Of a stretch of 64,000 bases of DNA, positions 1 through 10,800 are shown in pieces. Every line of letters starts with the position of its first letter. The stretch's first letter is position 1. The DNA is from Meloidogyne chitwoodi (lineage: Eukaryota; Nematoda; Chromadorea; Rhabditida; Meloidogynidae). A program made the translations under genes and the position numbers. The notes under the pieces are model-generated. The model made no database searches. It saw nothing but the letters and a program-made list of their open reading frames with translations, and was not told the origin of the DNA. The stretch is taken from NCBI GenBank assembly GCA_015183035.1, contig JACZZP010000014.1, forward strand, positions 124,001 to 188,000, in the 5' to 3' direction.

Positions 1-22
1 TTATAAAAATTTAATTTTTTAG

Positions 23-672
23 GTATTTAGGCCCAGATGCAAAATTTGCAAAAAGAACAACTAAAAAAGGAATTTCAAGGGAACCAGATAATATTGAAAC
101 AGGCTTTCTTAAAAAGGATGCAAATAAAGCTTTGGAATATGGATTAATTGCTTGTGATAGGGGAAATTTAGTACAGGTTTTTATATTTTTTAATTTTAGA
201 ATTTTTTTAATTTATAAATAATTTAATTAAATTTATTTTTCAACTTTTTATGCTTGGTATTTTTAGTCTTTTAACCTCCAAATTAAATTTTTATTTATAG
301 CTGACATTTTTTCTTATTATTCATAAATGTCCCAAAAATTTATTTCTTGAATGTGATTAATTCAGTTTAATTTTAAAAATTTGGGAAGAATTTCAAAATT
401 TAGTTTTAATATGTGAAAAATATTTTTTGACTAATTTTTTTTAATATAATTTTATTAAATTAAAATTAATTATTTTTTCCAGGCCTGTCAGAATGTTGCT
501 AGAATGTTTTATATTGGCGATGATATTCCCAAAGATGAGAAAAAGTGAGAAGAATATTTTAATTTTTTAATAAAATTTACTAATATTTTTTAGAGCAAAA
601 CATTACAAAGAAAGGGCAATGGAATTACATAAAATGTTAAAAAAAGGATGGACGACTGGCCTTACTGGATAA
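23..672 (+). CDS. COA7: COA7-like Sel1-repeat protein, 3' end (partial)
   Basis: This is the last part of a gene entering from the left edge. Three exons are visible (23-176, 483-544, 594-672), with TTTTAG-type acceptors and reading phase maintained across both introns. The protein shows the helix-turn-helix pattern of Sel1 repeats: KALEYGLIACDRGNLVQ then ACQNVARMFYIGDDIPKDE, ending LHKMLKKGWTTGLTG and a stop. Small repeats with paired Cys and the motif 'A..N.ARMY..GD.V.KDE' are typical of cytochrome c oxidase assembly factor 7, a mitochondrial intermembrane-space protein that binds haem and supports complex IV assembly. The C-terminal LHK...KG..PLTG-like tail also resembles that family. The assignment is by family memory; another short Sel1 protein is possible. 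The 5' part is outside the window. Confidence 0.72.
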
Positions 673-770
673 ATTTTTTTTAATTTATTTTTAATTAGGT
701 TTTTTGTTTATTTATGAAGAAATGTTTATTTTTATATAAATATTATGCTTATTTTTAAATTTTATGTCTA

Positions 771-1303
771 AAGTTTATTTTTATATTCTGAGAGTATTTC
801 AAGTTTATTTTTATATTCTGAGAATATTTCAAGTTTATTTTATATTCTGAGAGTATTTCAAGTTTATTTTATATTCTGAGAGTATTTCAAGTTTATTTTA
901 TATTCTGAGAGTATTTCAAGTTTATTTTATATTCTGAGAGTATTTCAAGTTTATTTTATATTCTGAGAGTATTTCAAGTTTATTTTATATTCTGAGAGTA
1001 TTTCAAGTTTATTTTATATTCTGAGAGTATTTCAAGTTTATTTTATATTCTGAGAGTATTTCAAGTTTATTTTATATTCTGAGAGTATTTCAAGTTTATT
1101 TTATATTCTGAGAGTATTTCAAGTTTATTTTATATTCTGAGAGTATTTCAAGTTTATTTTATATTCTGAGAGTATTTCAAGTTTATTTTATATTCTGAGA
1201 GTATTTCAAGTTTATTTTATATTCTGAGAGTATTTCAAGTTTATTTTATATTCTGAGAGTATTTCAAGTTTATTTTATATTCTGAGAGTATTTCAAGTTT
1301 ATT
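771..1303. repeat. 29-bp minisatellite, about 18 units
   Basis: A head-to-tail array with unit GTTTATTTTATATTCTGAG + AGTATTTCAA. The first two units carry an extra T (30 bp) and one has GAGAATATT; the rest are essentially identical, suggesting recent expansion or homogenisation. It lies in the spacer between the 3' ends of the COA7-like and glyoxalase genes, which converge here. The unit shares TTCTGA, GTATTT and TTCAAGTTTATTTT blocks with the array at 56.3-56.6 kb. Confidence 0.95.
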
Positions 1304-1334
1304 TTTATATAAATATTAATTAAACATTTCTCTC

Positions 1335-2323
1335 TTATTCATCAACTTTATTTGGATTAAAAATTTCAATCCAATAACCATCAGGATCTTCAATAAAAGC
1401 CAATCCTTTCATTTTTCCATCATTTGGTTTTTTAACAAATTTAACTCCAAGTTTTTCAAAACGAGCACAAGCAGCATAAACATCTGGTACTACAATTCCA
1501 ATATGTCCTAAATAATTAATTATTTAATAAAAGGTCATTCTTTTTAATTAAAAAAATAAAAACTGACCAAATCCACGCGGATCTTTATTTCCATTATGAT
1601 AAGCAAAATTTGGATCTTTTTCGGATCCCCAATTACTGTAAATTTAAATTTTTAATAAAAATGTAATCTTTTAATAATTATTTTTTTTAATATTTTTATT
1701 TAAATATCTCTTTACTATGTCAATTCAATAGTTGAGTGTGTTGAAAGCGCAAAATTGCGACGCTCCTTTTCATCCTTTGTCAATTCACTAGAATCTTTAT
1801 ATCCCATAAAAAAGAGAGAAAATTCCATCTCTGGGAAGTCTAATTGTTTTAAAAGTCTGAAAAAAAAAAGAAATTAAATAAAAGTTAAAATTAAAAAATT
1901 ATTATAAATTTAATAATGGGGAAAATTGTTATAGACCTCTTTTTCCCTTTTTTAGTATAATTTTTGATTTTTCAAAATTCATAATTAAAATAAATTCACT
2001 ACTAGATTTATAATTCTACATCTTATTTTTAGGTTTTCTAATTTCTTATGACTTTAATATTATTCGATTTTTTAATAAATTAACTTTAAAATTTTAATTT
2101 AAAAAAACCTCATTCCAAGAATATTTGTATAGAATGGAATACTTAACAAAGGATTTTTAATTCTATACATAGTTTGTTGAAAATAAAATCCTTTAGTTGT
2201 CTCATCCGGTTCTTTAATTAACTTTTCAATCTTTTAAAAAAATTTTAAAAATTTAATTATTAATTTTAATTAATATTTTACTTCTTCAGCAGGTATACAA
2301 CTCTTCTTTTCATTTGTTGTCAT
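1335..2323 (-). CDS. GLO1: Glyoxalase I (lactoylglutathione lyase), complete
   Basis: Five exons on the minus strand: 2282-2323, 2109-2230, 1716-1856, 1568-1635, 1335-1507 (181 aa, phase consistent). The enzyme converts the hemithioacetal of methylglyoxal and glutathione to S-lactoylglutathione in the cytosol. All four metal ligands of eukaryotic GLO1 can be placed: Gln33 (in FQQTMYRI), Glu99 (IELTYNWG), His126 (GFGHIGI) and Glu172 (GYWIEIF), almost the same numbering as the human enzyme (34/100/127/173). The length equals the usual single-module animal enzyme. The start is the only upstream Met in frame (MTTNEKK). The gene is tail-to-tail with the COA7-like gene across the minisatellite. No oddities seen. 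Confidence 0.93.
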
Positions 2324-2399
2324 TTTGTAAAAGTTAAAAATAAATAATTTTATTCAAATAACTTAATTCTATTAAAAATGAAAATAAATATTTAAATAA

Positions 2400-3100
2400 A
2401 AAATTAAAAAAATAATTCACTAATATTACGGATTTAAAGTATATTTAATTATTAAAACCCAAAAATTAGATTTATTTTAATAATTTATCGAAAAATATTA
2501 TTTTATTTTATTCAATAAAAAAATATTTTTTGGGTTGTAAATATTATCTTTTTTATATAAAAAATATAAATAAAGATCAACAACTTTTTTAGTCATATTT
2601 ATGTCAAATATTTTTATTTAATGTGTTATTAATTTTATAAAATGTAAACAAAATTTTTGTCTCTCTAGATAAAAAATAATCTTTGCTCCACAAAATAGTG
2701 TACTTAAAAATGATTATAAATAAAAAAAATATTTTTTTGTTTTTGTGGAGCTAAAAATTAAAAAAAAACAAAAAATCGGTCTTTGGAGTTATCACTCCCC
2801 TTAATTGTTTTAATAAAATAATTTAAAACAAAATTACTCAATTTAAAAGGAATGAAAATTTAAAAAAAATTAAGGGAAGTGAAATAAAACCAGGAAAAAT
2901 AAACTCATTTTTCCTTCTATTTTTTTAGTATAAATATAAAAAAGATTAATTATTTAAAAATGTAAAAATGATTCAATTAAATCCACACATTCGGTTTGGT
3001 AGTTATTTTGATTATTTAACGCAAGTTTGGTGAACTAAAAAAAATAATAAACAATTTGTTAATAAATTAAGAACAATATGTACTTAAAGGGGTAAAAAAG
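2400..3100. other. AT-rich intergenic DNA, nothing recognised
   Basis: Upstream of the glyoxalase gene. It holds A/T runs and short direct repeats but no exon with supporting splice sites on either strand. Confidence 0.5.
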
Positions 3101-3111
3101 TTGAAAAATGT

Positions 3112-3182
3112 AGTGGTGTAGCGGCTAACGCACTCGATTTTAATCAAGTGTGTTAAGGTTCGATTCCCATCGGCGGCTAGTG
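3112..3182 (+). other. tRNA-derived sequence (pseudo-tRNA or SINE head)
   Basis: It contains a perfect RNA polymerase III B box (GGTTCGATTCC) and a D-arm-like A box region (TGTAGCGGCTAACGC) at tRNA spacing. The anticodon stem has a mismatch and an irregular loop, and the T stem and acceptor stem do not pair, so I do not call a functional tRNA. Similar B boxes on the minus strand occur near 6.5 and 37.4 kb. Confidence 0.5.
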
Positions 3183-3372
3183 GTTTCTTTTTGTAAATAT
3201 AATTAAAAAGGTGTTTATAGTTAAATGGCTGATAATTTTTTTAGGTTCTAATAATTTTTATTTGCATATTTATGCTCCAAAATAACACTTAAACTTATAT
3301 CCGTCGAATAAATTTAATTTACTCAATTTCTATTTTTTAAACTATTTTTAATTAAAAAACATACTCTAATGA

Positions 3373-5380
3373 TCAACTACTGCTGTAATTATTATTACTT
3401 CCACCACTGCTACTTCCCTTTTTGCGTCGTTGTTTGTTACTTTTTGTTGTCGTTTTTTCTGCTTTATTACCTCCATCATTTGTTGTCAATAATTGATGTT
3501 TTTTTGTTGGAGATTGTATCTCTAATCCACCACCATTTTGTTGTTGGAGAGAAAGAGCAGTAATAGCGGCAGTAGCTTCAAGGCGTTCACGCTCTTCGAT
3601 CTTAAAATTTAATTTTAATAAAAATTGTTTTTTAAATTAAAAAACCTGTTCACGAAACTGCAATGCAATGTCTCTTATTTTGAGCACAATTCGATTATAG
3701 GCCTCTGGCCCACGATATTTAAAAATATTAAAGAGGCGTGCCTTCACAACAAGGAGCCAAAATTCATCTTTAAAATTCAAAAAATTAAATTTTCTTTAAA
3801 AAAAATAAAAACCAAAATCATCAGGAAAATTTGGGATACCCATTTGCTTCTGACACTCAAAAAATTCCCGCAACTTTGGCATTGAAAAATCGGCTCGAAA
3901 AACTTCCTCTTCAGTAGTGGCTGAAGCACCAGAGACAGAATGTTGACTTAACATCATTGCGGCAGCTAAAATTTTAATTTCAAAAAATTTTTAAAAGAAG
4001 AAAAAAACCAGAGCCAATTAAGTCTAAACCGCCAGCAGCAGAAGCTGCCCTAGGATTGTCTTGAATTTGAAAGCCAGGAGAGGCTAAAAATAAAAAAATT
4101 TTTGTATTATAAAATAATAAACCACTAGCTTCTCCACTTGCTCCACCACCACCACCTTCTTCTTGATGTTGCAACATTGTATTTTGGTAAGCAGCCATTC
4201 TCCACCAATTTTCTGCCATACAAACCTTAAAATATTTAAAAATATATTTTCTTTTAAATTAAAAAAAACCTCGCATTGAACACATTCACAAGGTGCTCCT
4301 TCTCCATTAATTGCAGTCATGTGTTCATTAATTCCCCCATTATAACCACTTCCCTCTCCCGTCCCATCGATTTTCTCGTGAGCAATATTAGTCAATGCAG
4401 AAGCATTCAAAACATCTTCATCTTCTTCTGTTTCAGCTTTGGAATCATTACAACAACCTGTTGTTGTTCCTGCTGTACCCTCACCGCCTAAAAACATTTT
4501 TTGTTAATTAGAAATAATTGAGAAATTTATTTATTGCAGCTAGAAAAATATTTATCGAAAAATTAGCAAGATTTTAAACCCCCACTCTTTCCAAGGCCCG
4601 AAAAAACACTCAGAATGTTCAAAAATGTATGGACTCATTATAAGGCCTTTACCAAACCATTATTCATCTCTACTAATTTAACAAAAAAAACCTGTTCCAT
4701 CTCCACTTTCATCATTTTCATTAAATTTATTATCATCAACTTTTCCTTCTATTGCCTCAACACTTTCGTCAGAAGAAAATTGAGCTGAAGAAGAAGAAAA
4801 AATAGTTGAAGAACCTTTCCCATTTTTCTCAGAGTTTCGTTTTTTGTTTTTTGCATTCCCTTCAAGTTTTTTACCTGCTGAACTAGCAGTAGAAGAAGAA
4901 GAGGAGAATGAGGTATCAGTCTTAAATAAAATGATTTTTATTAAATAATATTAAAAGGAATTTAAAAAATGACTCATACACCCCTTTTTTTGATAAAAAA
5001 TTTATTTCAAAAATCTAATTTTATAAAAATTCTCTATTTCAATTAGAAAATTTTTAAAAAATGGAAAATATGCACAATGCGGACAAAATAATTTAAGAGC
5101 AGCCGCGGTAATCACTTAGATGAGCTTATACCCCTCTATTGTTTTTTGATTTTCATCTTACTATAACTCGTTTTGGACATGACAGCGGGGGCTGATTTTA
5201 GTATCATTTGACTCAGCCCGACGAGCTCTTTCAAATAAAATTTAATTCTCGAACTTAAGTTGTGGTCCGTTTGTACATATTAAAAAAAAATAAAACCTTT
5301 TTTTGTTTTTGCACTTGTTCAGCTTTTTTATCCAAATCAAGCAATAAATTAGCTTTTTTGTCTTTCATTTTATTTTCCAT
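3373..5380 (-). CDS. Unidentified 403-aa low-complexity protein with a Cys cluster
   Basis: Eight exons join in phase: 5297-5380, 4692-4920, 4270-4487, 4123-4225, 4009-4083, 3813-3965, 3646-3767, 3373-3600. I do not recognise the protein. The N-terminus (MENKMKDKK...) is charged. It is followed by a Ser/Lys/Asp-rich segment, a Gly/Thr stretch, then a compact Cys cluster (PCECVQCEVCMAENWW, spacing CxCxxCxxC, possibly metal binding) that spans an exon junction. After a Gly and Ala-rich linker comes the part most likely to be a folded domain (FSMPKLREFFECQKQMGIPN ... DEFWLLVVKARLFNIFKYRG), which is helical and aromatic-rich, followed by a coiled-coil-like QFREQIEERERLEA and a Lys/Ser-rich tail. 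No signal peptide, so probably nuclear or cytoplasmic. The start could lie further upstream in the same frame. Confidence 0.7.
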
Positions 5381-5482
5381 ATTATTATTATAAGTATTTA
5401 AAAAACCTAAAAGTAAACTATAAATTAAAAATAATAATAAAAAAAGAAATGTATACAAAAAACTAGAAAATAAGAAAAGGAT

Positions 5483-5682
5483 GGGTACACCTCAGTTGAG
5501 TCAGGCACTGTTGAGTCACCGTTTCTCTCGTTTGAAGCCTACTAAATTCGTTCATTTTGGTCTCATTCGACTCAGCTCGAAGATCTCTTTCAAATGAGCT
5601 ATCATTTGTATTTTTATATAATTCGTATCTAGGAAAAAATTTCAGTTAAACTTTAAAACGGTGACTCAACTGAATCGCTCCC
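5483..5682. mobile_element. Short DNA transposon, 'GGGTACACC' family, 200 bp
   Basis: Flanked by an exact 8-bp direct repeat AAAAGGAT (5475-5482 and 5683-5690). The ends are GGGTACACCTCAGTTGAGTC and, inverted, GGGAGCGATTCAGTTGAGTC. No coding capacity. The same ends recur on the 821-bp element at 33.8-34.65 kb. Confidence 0.8.
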
Positions 5683-5825
5683 AAAAGGATTATTGTGGTA
5701 AAGGTCGTTTCAAAGTCTCCTTTTAGAGTAAGCCGTTTCAGTGTAAAAAATAAAAAATTCTTTCGATTTCCTATTTTTTATTTATATTTTAATAAAAATT
5801 TAGAGATAATACTTCAGTTTAAAAC

Positions 5826-6432
5826 TAGATAAATTATGTCTTTATATTGTTTAATAGTAAAATAAATTAACTATAAATTAAACACAAATATTTATTTTTT
5901 AAAATTACACAAATTAAGTAAATGGCATTGCAAAATATATTATTGCATTTATTGGGTATGTGGTAAGAGAGTAATCCATTTTTATAAATTGTTATAAATA
6001 ATTCTTTGAAATTGACCAAAAATATTTAATTTTAAAGAATATTCCAATTTTCGGAGAGTGACAACTCTCTCTCTTAAAAATATAAAAAAATATTTAATTA
6101 TTAAATTCCGAGCATATAGCCAGGAAGAGTTGAAAAATTAAAAAAAAATTTTCCCTGACTATATGCCAAATAAGGCACAGTTTGTATGGTAATTTAAGTG
6201 GTAAAAAAGTTTAAAAAAATAAATTTAATTTTCAAAAATTTAATTATTTCCTCCGTTTTATTTAATCATCAACTTCTTCGTTATTATTAACCTCTTTTTT
6301 CACCATTCCCATAAAATGTGGACCAAGCTTTGCGCGGCGATAATGTCCAAATGATGGGTGACGCATTGATGGACAAAGCTCTAAATCCTCGCAAAACTGA
6401 AAAATATTTTTATATAAATCAGAATTTTTTTA
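5826..6432. repeat. Left copy of a ~600-bp direct duplication (saposin 3' region)
   Basis: Matches 24341-24945 in the same orientation at high identity, with a few substitutions and small indels. It starts at TAGATAAATTATG and ends in the intron just upstream of the last saposin exon. Together with the right copy it brackets about 18 kb that includes the polymerase palindrome. Confidence 0.9.
6262..6396 (-). pseudogene. Orphan last exon of a saposin-like gene
   Basis: A 135-bp exon with intact acceptor and reading frame to the stop (45 codons including stop), corresponding exactly to exon 7 (24773-24907) of the complete gene on the right. The frame is undamaged, but the six upstream exons are absent: homology stops at about 6432 and unrelated DNA leading to the palindrome follows. 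It cannot make a saposin alone, so I call it a gene fragment left by the duplication. Confidence 0.85.
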
Positions 6433-6442
6433 AAAAGAAGAA

Positions 6443-6515
6443 TTTATCCTAGAATCAAACCCACACACATTCGCAACTGTAGCCTAACACATTAACCACT
6501 CAACCATAAATACAA
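6443..6515 (-). other. tRNA-derived sequence
   Basis: On the minus strand a D-arm-like GGTTGAGTGGTTAATG is followed at tRNA distance by the B-box-like GGTTTGATTCT. The anticodon arm is not convincing. It lies between the truncated saposin copy and the left end of the palindrome. Confidence 0.4.
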
Positions 6516-6699
6516 CAATGGCAACTAAATAAATTATAAATAATTTCTTCCCTTTTTTATTTTTTCTTCTCCTAGGTGCAAGAGAGAAAGAAGTTAGGGA
6601 TAATTAGAGGAGAAAAATATATCTTCGGAACTAGTTCTAAACCAGACCAGGCATTTGTTGTTTCATAGTTGCAGTTCCAGTAGTTAACCACCGGTCGAT

Positions 6700-6900
6700 G
6701 TCGTCGGCCATTTTCCCTTTTTCTTCTTTTGTACAGCGGTGTCGTCGGGGTAAGGGGGAGGAAAAAGAAGAAGAGAGAAGTCGATGTGGTGGGTGTAGGG
6801 GAGAAAAAAGAAGAAGAGAGTAGTCGGCGTCGTCGGGGTAAGGGGAAGTAAAAAGAAGAGAAGTAGCCGGTGTCGTGGCCTTTTCCTTTCTTCCCAAGGG
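6700..6900. repeat. Subterminal GC-richer repeat block, left tip
   Basis: About three imperfect ~60-bp units, pyrimidine-rich on the minus strand, each with CTCTCTTCTTCTTTTT and a CCCTTACCCCGACGAC-like core. GC content is clearly higher than the surroundings. Mirrored at 19125-19325. Open frames across it (starting MVNTLGKKGKGHD on both tips, reading outward) differ between arms because of the one-base indel, so I do not call a gene. Confidence 0.75.
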
Positions 6901-7856
6901 TATTGACCATTGTCTATCTTTTCTTTTTTTGAGGAGAAGAAGATAAAAATTCCAAAGGAATGCGGTAAAAATTGAATAAATTATTGTGAAATAAAAAGTA
7001 AAAAATGAAAAATATTAAGTTAAAAAATTTAAATGATATATTATTAAAAATATTTTTAGTTTGTGAAATAAAAATATAGCCTGAATATGTAGATATCGTG
7101 CAAACTTAAACCTTTAAGACAATAATGTGGAGGCGAAACTAAGACGCAATCCTCACTTCCTCATTAAAATCTAAGCCTTTTGGAGGAAGTTGTAATTTTA
7201 AAATTCTAAGTTAATTAATTAATATTATCTTTATCAAAAAAAACAAAAGGTCTTCATTAGGACCATTTATTGAAGAATTAGTGTTTTTAAAGAATATAAA
7301 ATTATTCATTAAATCTCCAAAAAATTATTTTGCTTTTAATCCCAAAAATTGCCAGTCGCCGTTTCTTTTCTTTTAGAAACATTTTGTAATAAGAGATTAA
7401 ATCTATTCTTTTTTAAAAGGTATTGGCCATAAAATCCTTTTCTTTTCTACAGGAATGTTATGCAAAGTTATATAAAAAGTTAAAAAAGATAAAATAAAGG
7501 AATTTAAAAAGAAGTAAAACCCCATGGGAATTCAACGAAAGAAAAAATTTTTATTTTTAAATATGCAAATTTATTTATATAAAAATTTTAAAAATATTAT
7601 GAAATAAAGGAATTTAAAAAGAAGTAAAACCCCTTGGGAATTCTAAAAGGAAAGAAAAAATATATTTATTTAAATCTGCAAATTTATTTGTTAGGAAATA
7701 TTACGAAATAAATTGTAAAAAAAAATATTTAAAGTCAAGAAAGAAAATATATTTATTTTCTAATATAAAAATCAAGGAAATTTTCATTTAATCCTCATTT
7801 TCTTTATTTTAATAAAATTGTTATTATTAATATTAAAATAATATTACTTATTAATT

Positions 7857-10800
7857 ATGACTTATCAGCCTCCAACCAAACGACAACGTTCATTTTTTAT
7901 CGATAATCTCCTAGAAATTAATCAAGTAGGAGAGGGAGCATCTCCCAAAGAATATGTTGAAAAATTGGATGAATCCATACAACATAATGATAAATTTAAA
8001 CTTATTAAATCTTATTCAAAATTCCTTATAAAAAATATTCCTACAGATCCTGAAGCACTTCTTTCAGGTATTTTTCAGTATTGTTTTGATGAAGCAACAT
8101 CTAATGCTCGCAATAAAGGAATTGAGCCAGAAGAGTTAGGATGTACTCTTACATCTGAATTGCTTGAATCTGATATTTGGATACCTGTACGCCCAACAAC
8201 TCAAAACACATTTGACTCAATGTTGAATCAGTTCAATAAAGTAGCGCAAAGCAAGAAACAGGCAGGTTTAACTTTATGGGGAAAACCTTTTTCAATTAAT
8301 GTTATGGTTGTTAATAAGTCAAGTTTACCGAGAGGGAACAATATTATAGGAGGAGCACCTCGAAAATTAGCTCCTGTCCATCATCAAATTAAAACTAAAA
8401 ATTTGATAAAAATCAAAAACAACAACGATGGTTACTGTTTATTTTATTCATTAATATCAACAATGATCCGCTATATTGGAAATTTATCACGTTCCCAATA
8501 TTACGACTATATTCACGGAAGAAAAGGGTCAAGAGGAAAATTTGAACAAGATGTTTTAAAACTCATGAATCAAATTAGAGCGCCTCTTGGAAAAAATGAA
8601 TATGATGCAGAGGACTGGGTTCCCTCCATAATTGATTACTGGAATGAACAATATGCAGGCCGGTTTATTTTTAAAGTTTTTGTTTTTGATTGCCTTGGCC
8701 ACTATAAGCCATGCTTTAAATATGGTCCTGATGATTATAATTCACCCTTGCTTCTTTACTTCGATGGCTCCCATTTCAATGGTGTAACAAGTACCGGAGG
8801 ACTCTTTGGGCAGCCTTATTGTTTAGAATGTGAGACAATCTATGATAGACCAGGACGACATTCAATATCATGTCGAGCAAGATGTTTAAACTGTTCCCGA
8901 GTCGGCCCTCTATATCCATGTCAACCAAGAAACAACTTTTACAAAAAATGTAATGGATGCTCAAAAAAATTTAACAACGAGGATTGTTTTATTTATCATG
9001 TAAACTCAAATTTTTGCAAAAATTCAAAAAAATGTGAAAAATGTGGAGTAGTATGGGACGTCAATGATAATAATAGAAAAGGAAGAAAAGGACATGTTTG
9101 TAATGAGAAATACTGCAAGACGTGTGGAGGGTATCATGAGCCCAAAAGAGGATGCTTTGTCAAGCCGTTGGAGGCCAAGGAGCAAAAACCTTACAGAATT
9201 GTAGCTTTTGACCTTGAGACTATGCAGCATGTTACTACAAACAACAACAAAAGAAAACACCAAACCAATTTTATTGCAGCAAGAGTAACTTGTCCCAAAT
9301 GCATAAATGATGAGCAAATTGAATGTAAAATTTGCGAAAACAACAGACTAATTACATTTTCAGAACGACCTTTCACTAAAACAAATGTTGACAGTCAAAA
9401 TATATCAGAAGAACCACTTGTTTCCTTCGTCAAGTGGATTATTGAAACAACAAAGGAATTTGATACAATAGCCTTCTCTCATTACGGAGGAAAGTTCGAC
9501 ATGGTTATTGTCTTCAAAGAGTTATTTCTTCTAGGTTTTACACCTGAAATGTTAAAAAGAGGAAATAAAATGTATGAGATGAAGGTGCGCATTGGAAAGA
9601 AGAGTATGTTAATTTTTAGAGATAGCTTTAATATTATGCCAATGTCTCTGGCATCATTGGTCCCGGCGTTTGCTCTTAAGGTTGAGGACAAACCGTTCTT
9701 TCCTCACCTCTCAAACCATCCAAAGAATTATGGAAAAGAAATATACCCCTCTCCATCTGAATATTTTGCGGATGGGATGATGCCTGAAAAGAGAAAAGAA
9801 TTTGATCAATGGTACTCACAGAACAAAGAACCATTTCTGCTTGATGAGGCCTTAGCTTCTTATTGCACAAATGATGTGGAAATATTATTAGCTGCATTAA
9901 TTGCATTTCGAAAAGAATTTATGAATGTTACAAAGAGATCAACAGGTGAAAGACGAGCTTCAGCTAAAGCTCATGATGGGATAGATGTGCTAAGAGAATC
10001 AATGACTATAGCATCGGCGTGCATGAATCATTTTAGAACAAATCACTTGAAGGAAAATCACTTGGCTCTTGTCCCCGAAAAAGGCTATGACAATGCTGAT
10101 AACCAAAGCAAACTAGCTCTGAAATTTATGAAATGGTATGAAGAAGAACATGGAGTTACCATTCAAAATGCTTATTCAAAGGGAGGAGAGAAAAAAGTGG
10201 GCAATTATAAGTTGGATGGGTGGATAGAGGATGAGAAGCTTGGGATAGAAGTTAATGGGTGTGCATGGCACGGGTGCGAGAGATGCTATTCTGAAAACAA
10301 CATAATGCTCCCAAATGGAGTAACTGCGGGAAAACAAAGAGAAAAAGATGAAATTCGACTACAATTTATCAAGAGTCAAGGAATAAATGTTCAAGTCTTT
10401 TGGGAGTGCGAAATAAGAAGAATGTTGGATAAAGATAGAGAAATGAGGAACAAATTTAAAAATTATCTGGACAACGGGCCTATTGATATCCGCTCTTCTT
10501 TCTTTGGAGGACGGACTGGCCCACTGCGTCTCTTTTACAAACCAAGGGATGGTGAGAAGATATCATATTATGATGTCACTTCCCTCTACCCTTTTATTAA
10601 TGTGACAACAAAGTATCCAGTTGGTCACCCAGAAGTGCACATTTTGAACAAAGACGTCAAATGGACAACACCAAAAGACAACTCATTCGAATTGGCAATT
10701 TTGAAAGTGTTTGTTATACCACCAAGGAGTATAGATGTACCTGTGCTCCCAATGAAGATTGGAGAGGATGATGAAAGACTTCTCTTCCCACTCTGCTCCA

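Noticed and set aside
3112..3182. Functional tRNA gene
   Set aside because: B box is perfect, but T stem, acceptor stem and anticodon loop do not fold properly.
5094..5165. GCAGCCGCGGTAATCAC, identical to the universally conserved small-subunit rRNA 530-loop, also at 59838
   Set aside because: Only about 15 bases match rRNA. The following sequence (CTTAGATGAGCTT...) does not continue as 18S or mitochondrial 12S, and the two sites resemble each other for about 50 bp, so this is a dispersed repeat with a chance match.
6572..6910. Open frames starting MVNTLGKKGKGHD at both palindrome tips
   Set aside because: Low-complexity pyrimidine repeats; the frames differ between arms because of a one-base indel, so conservation of a protein is not supported.
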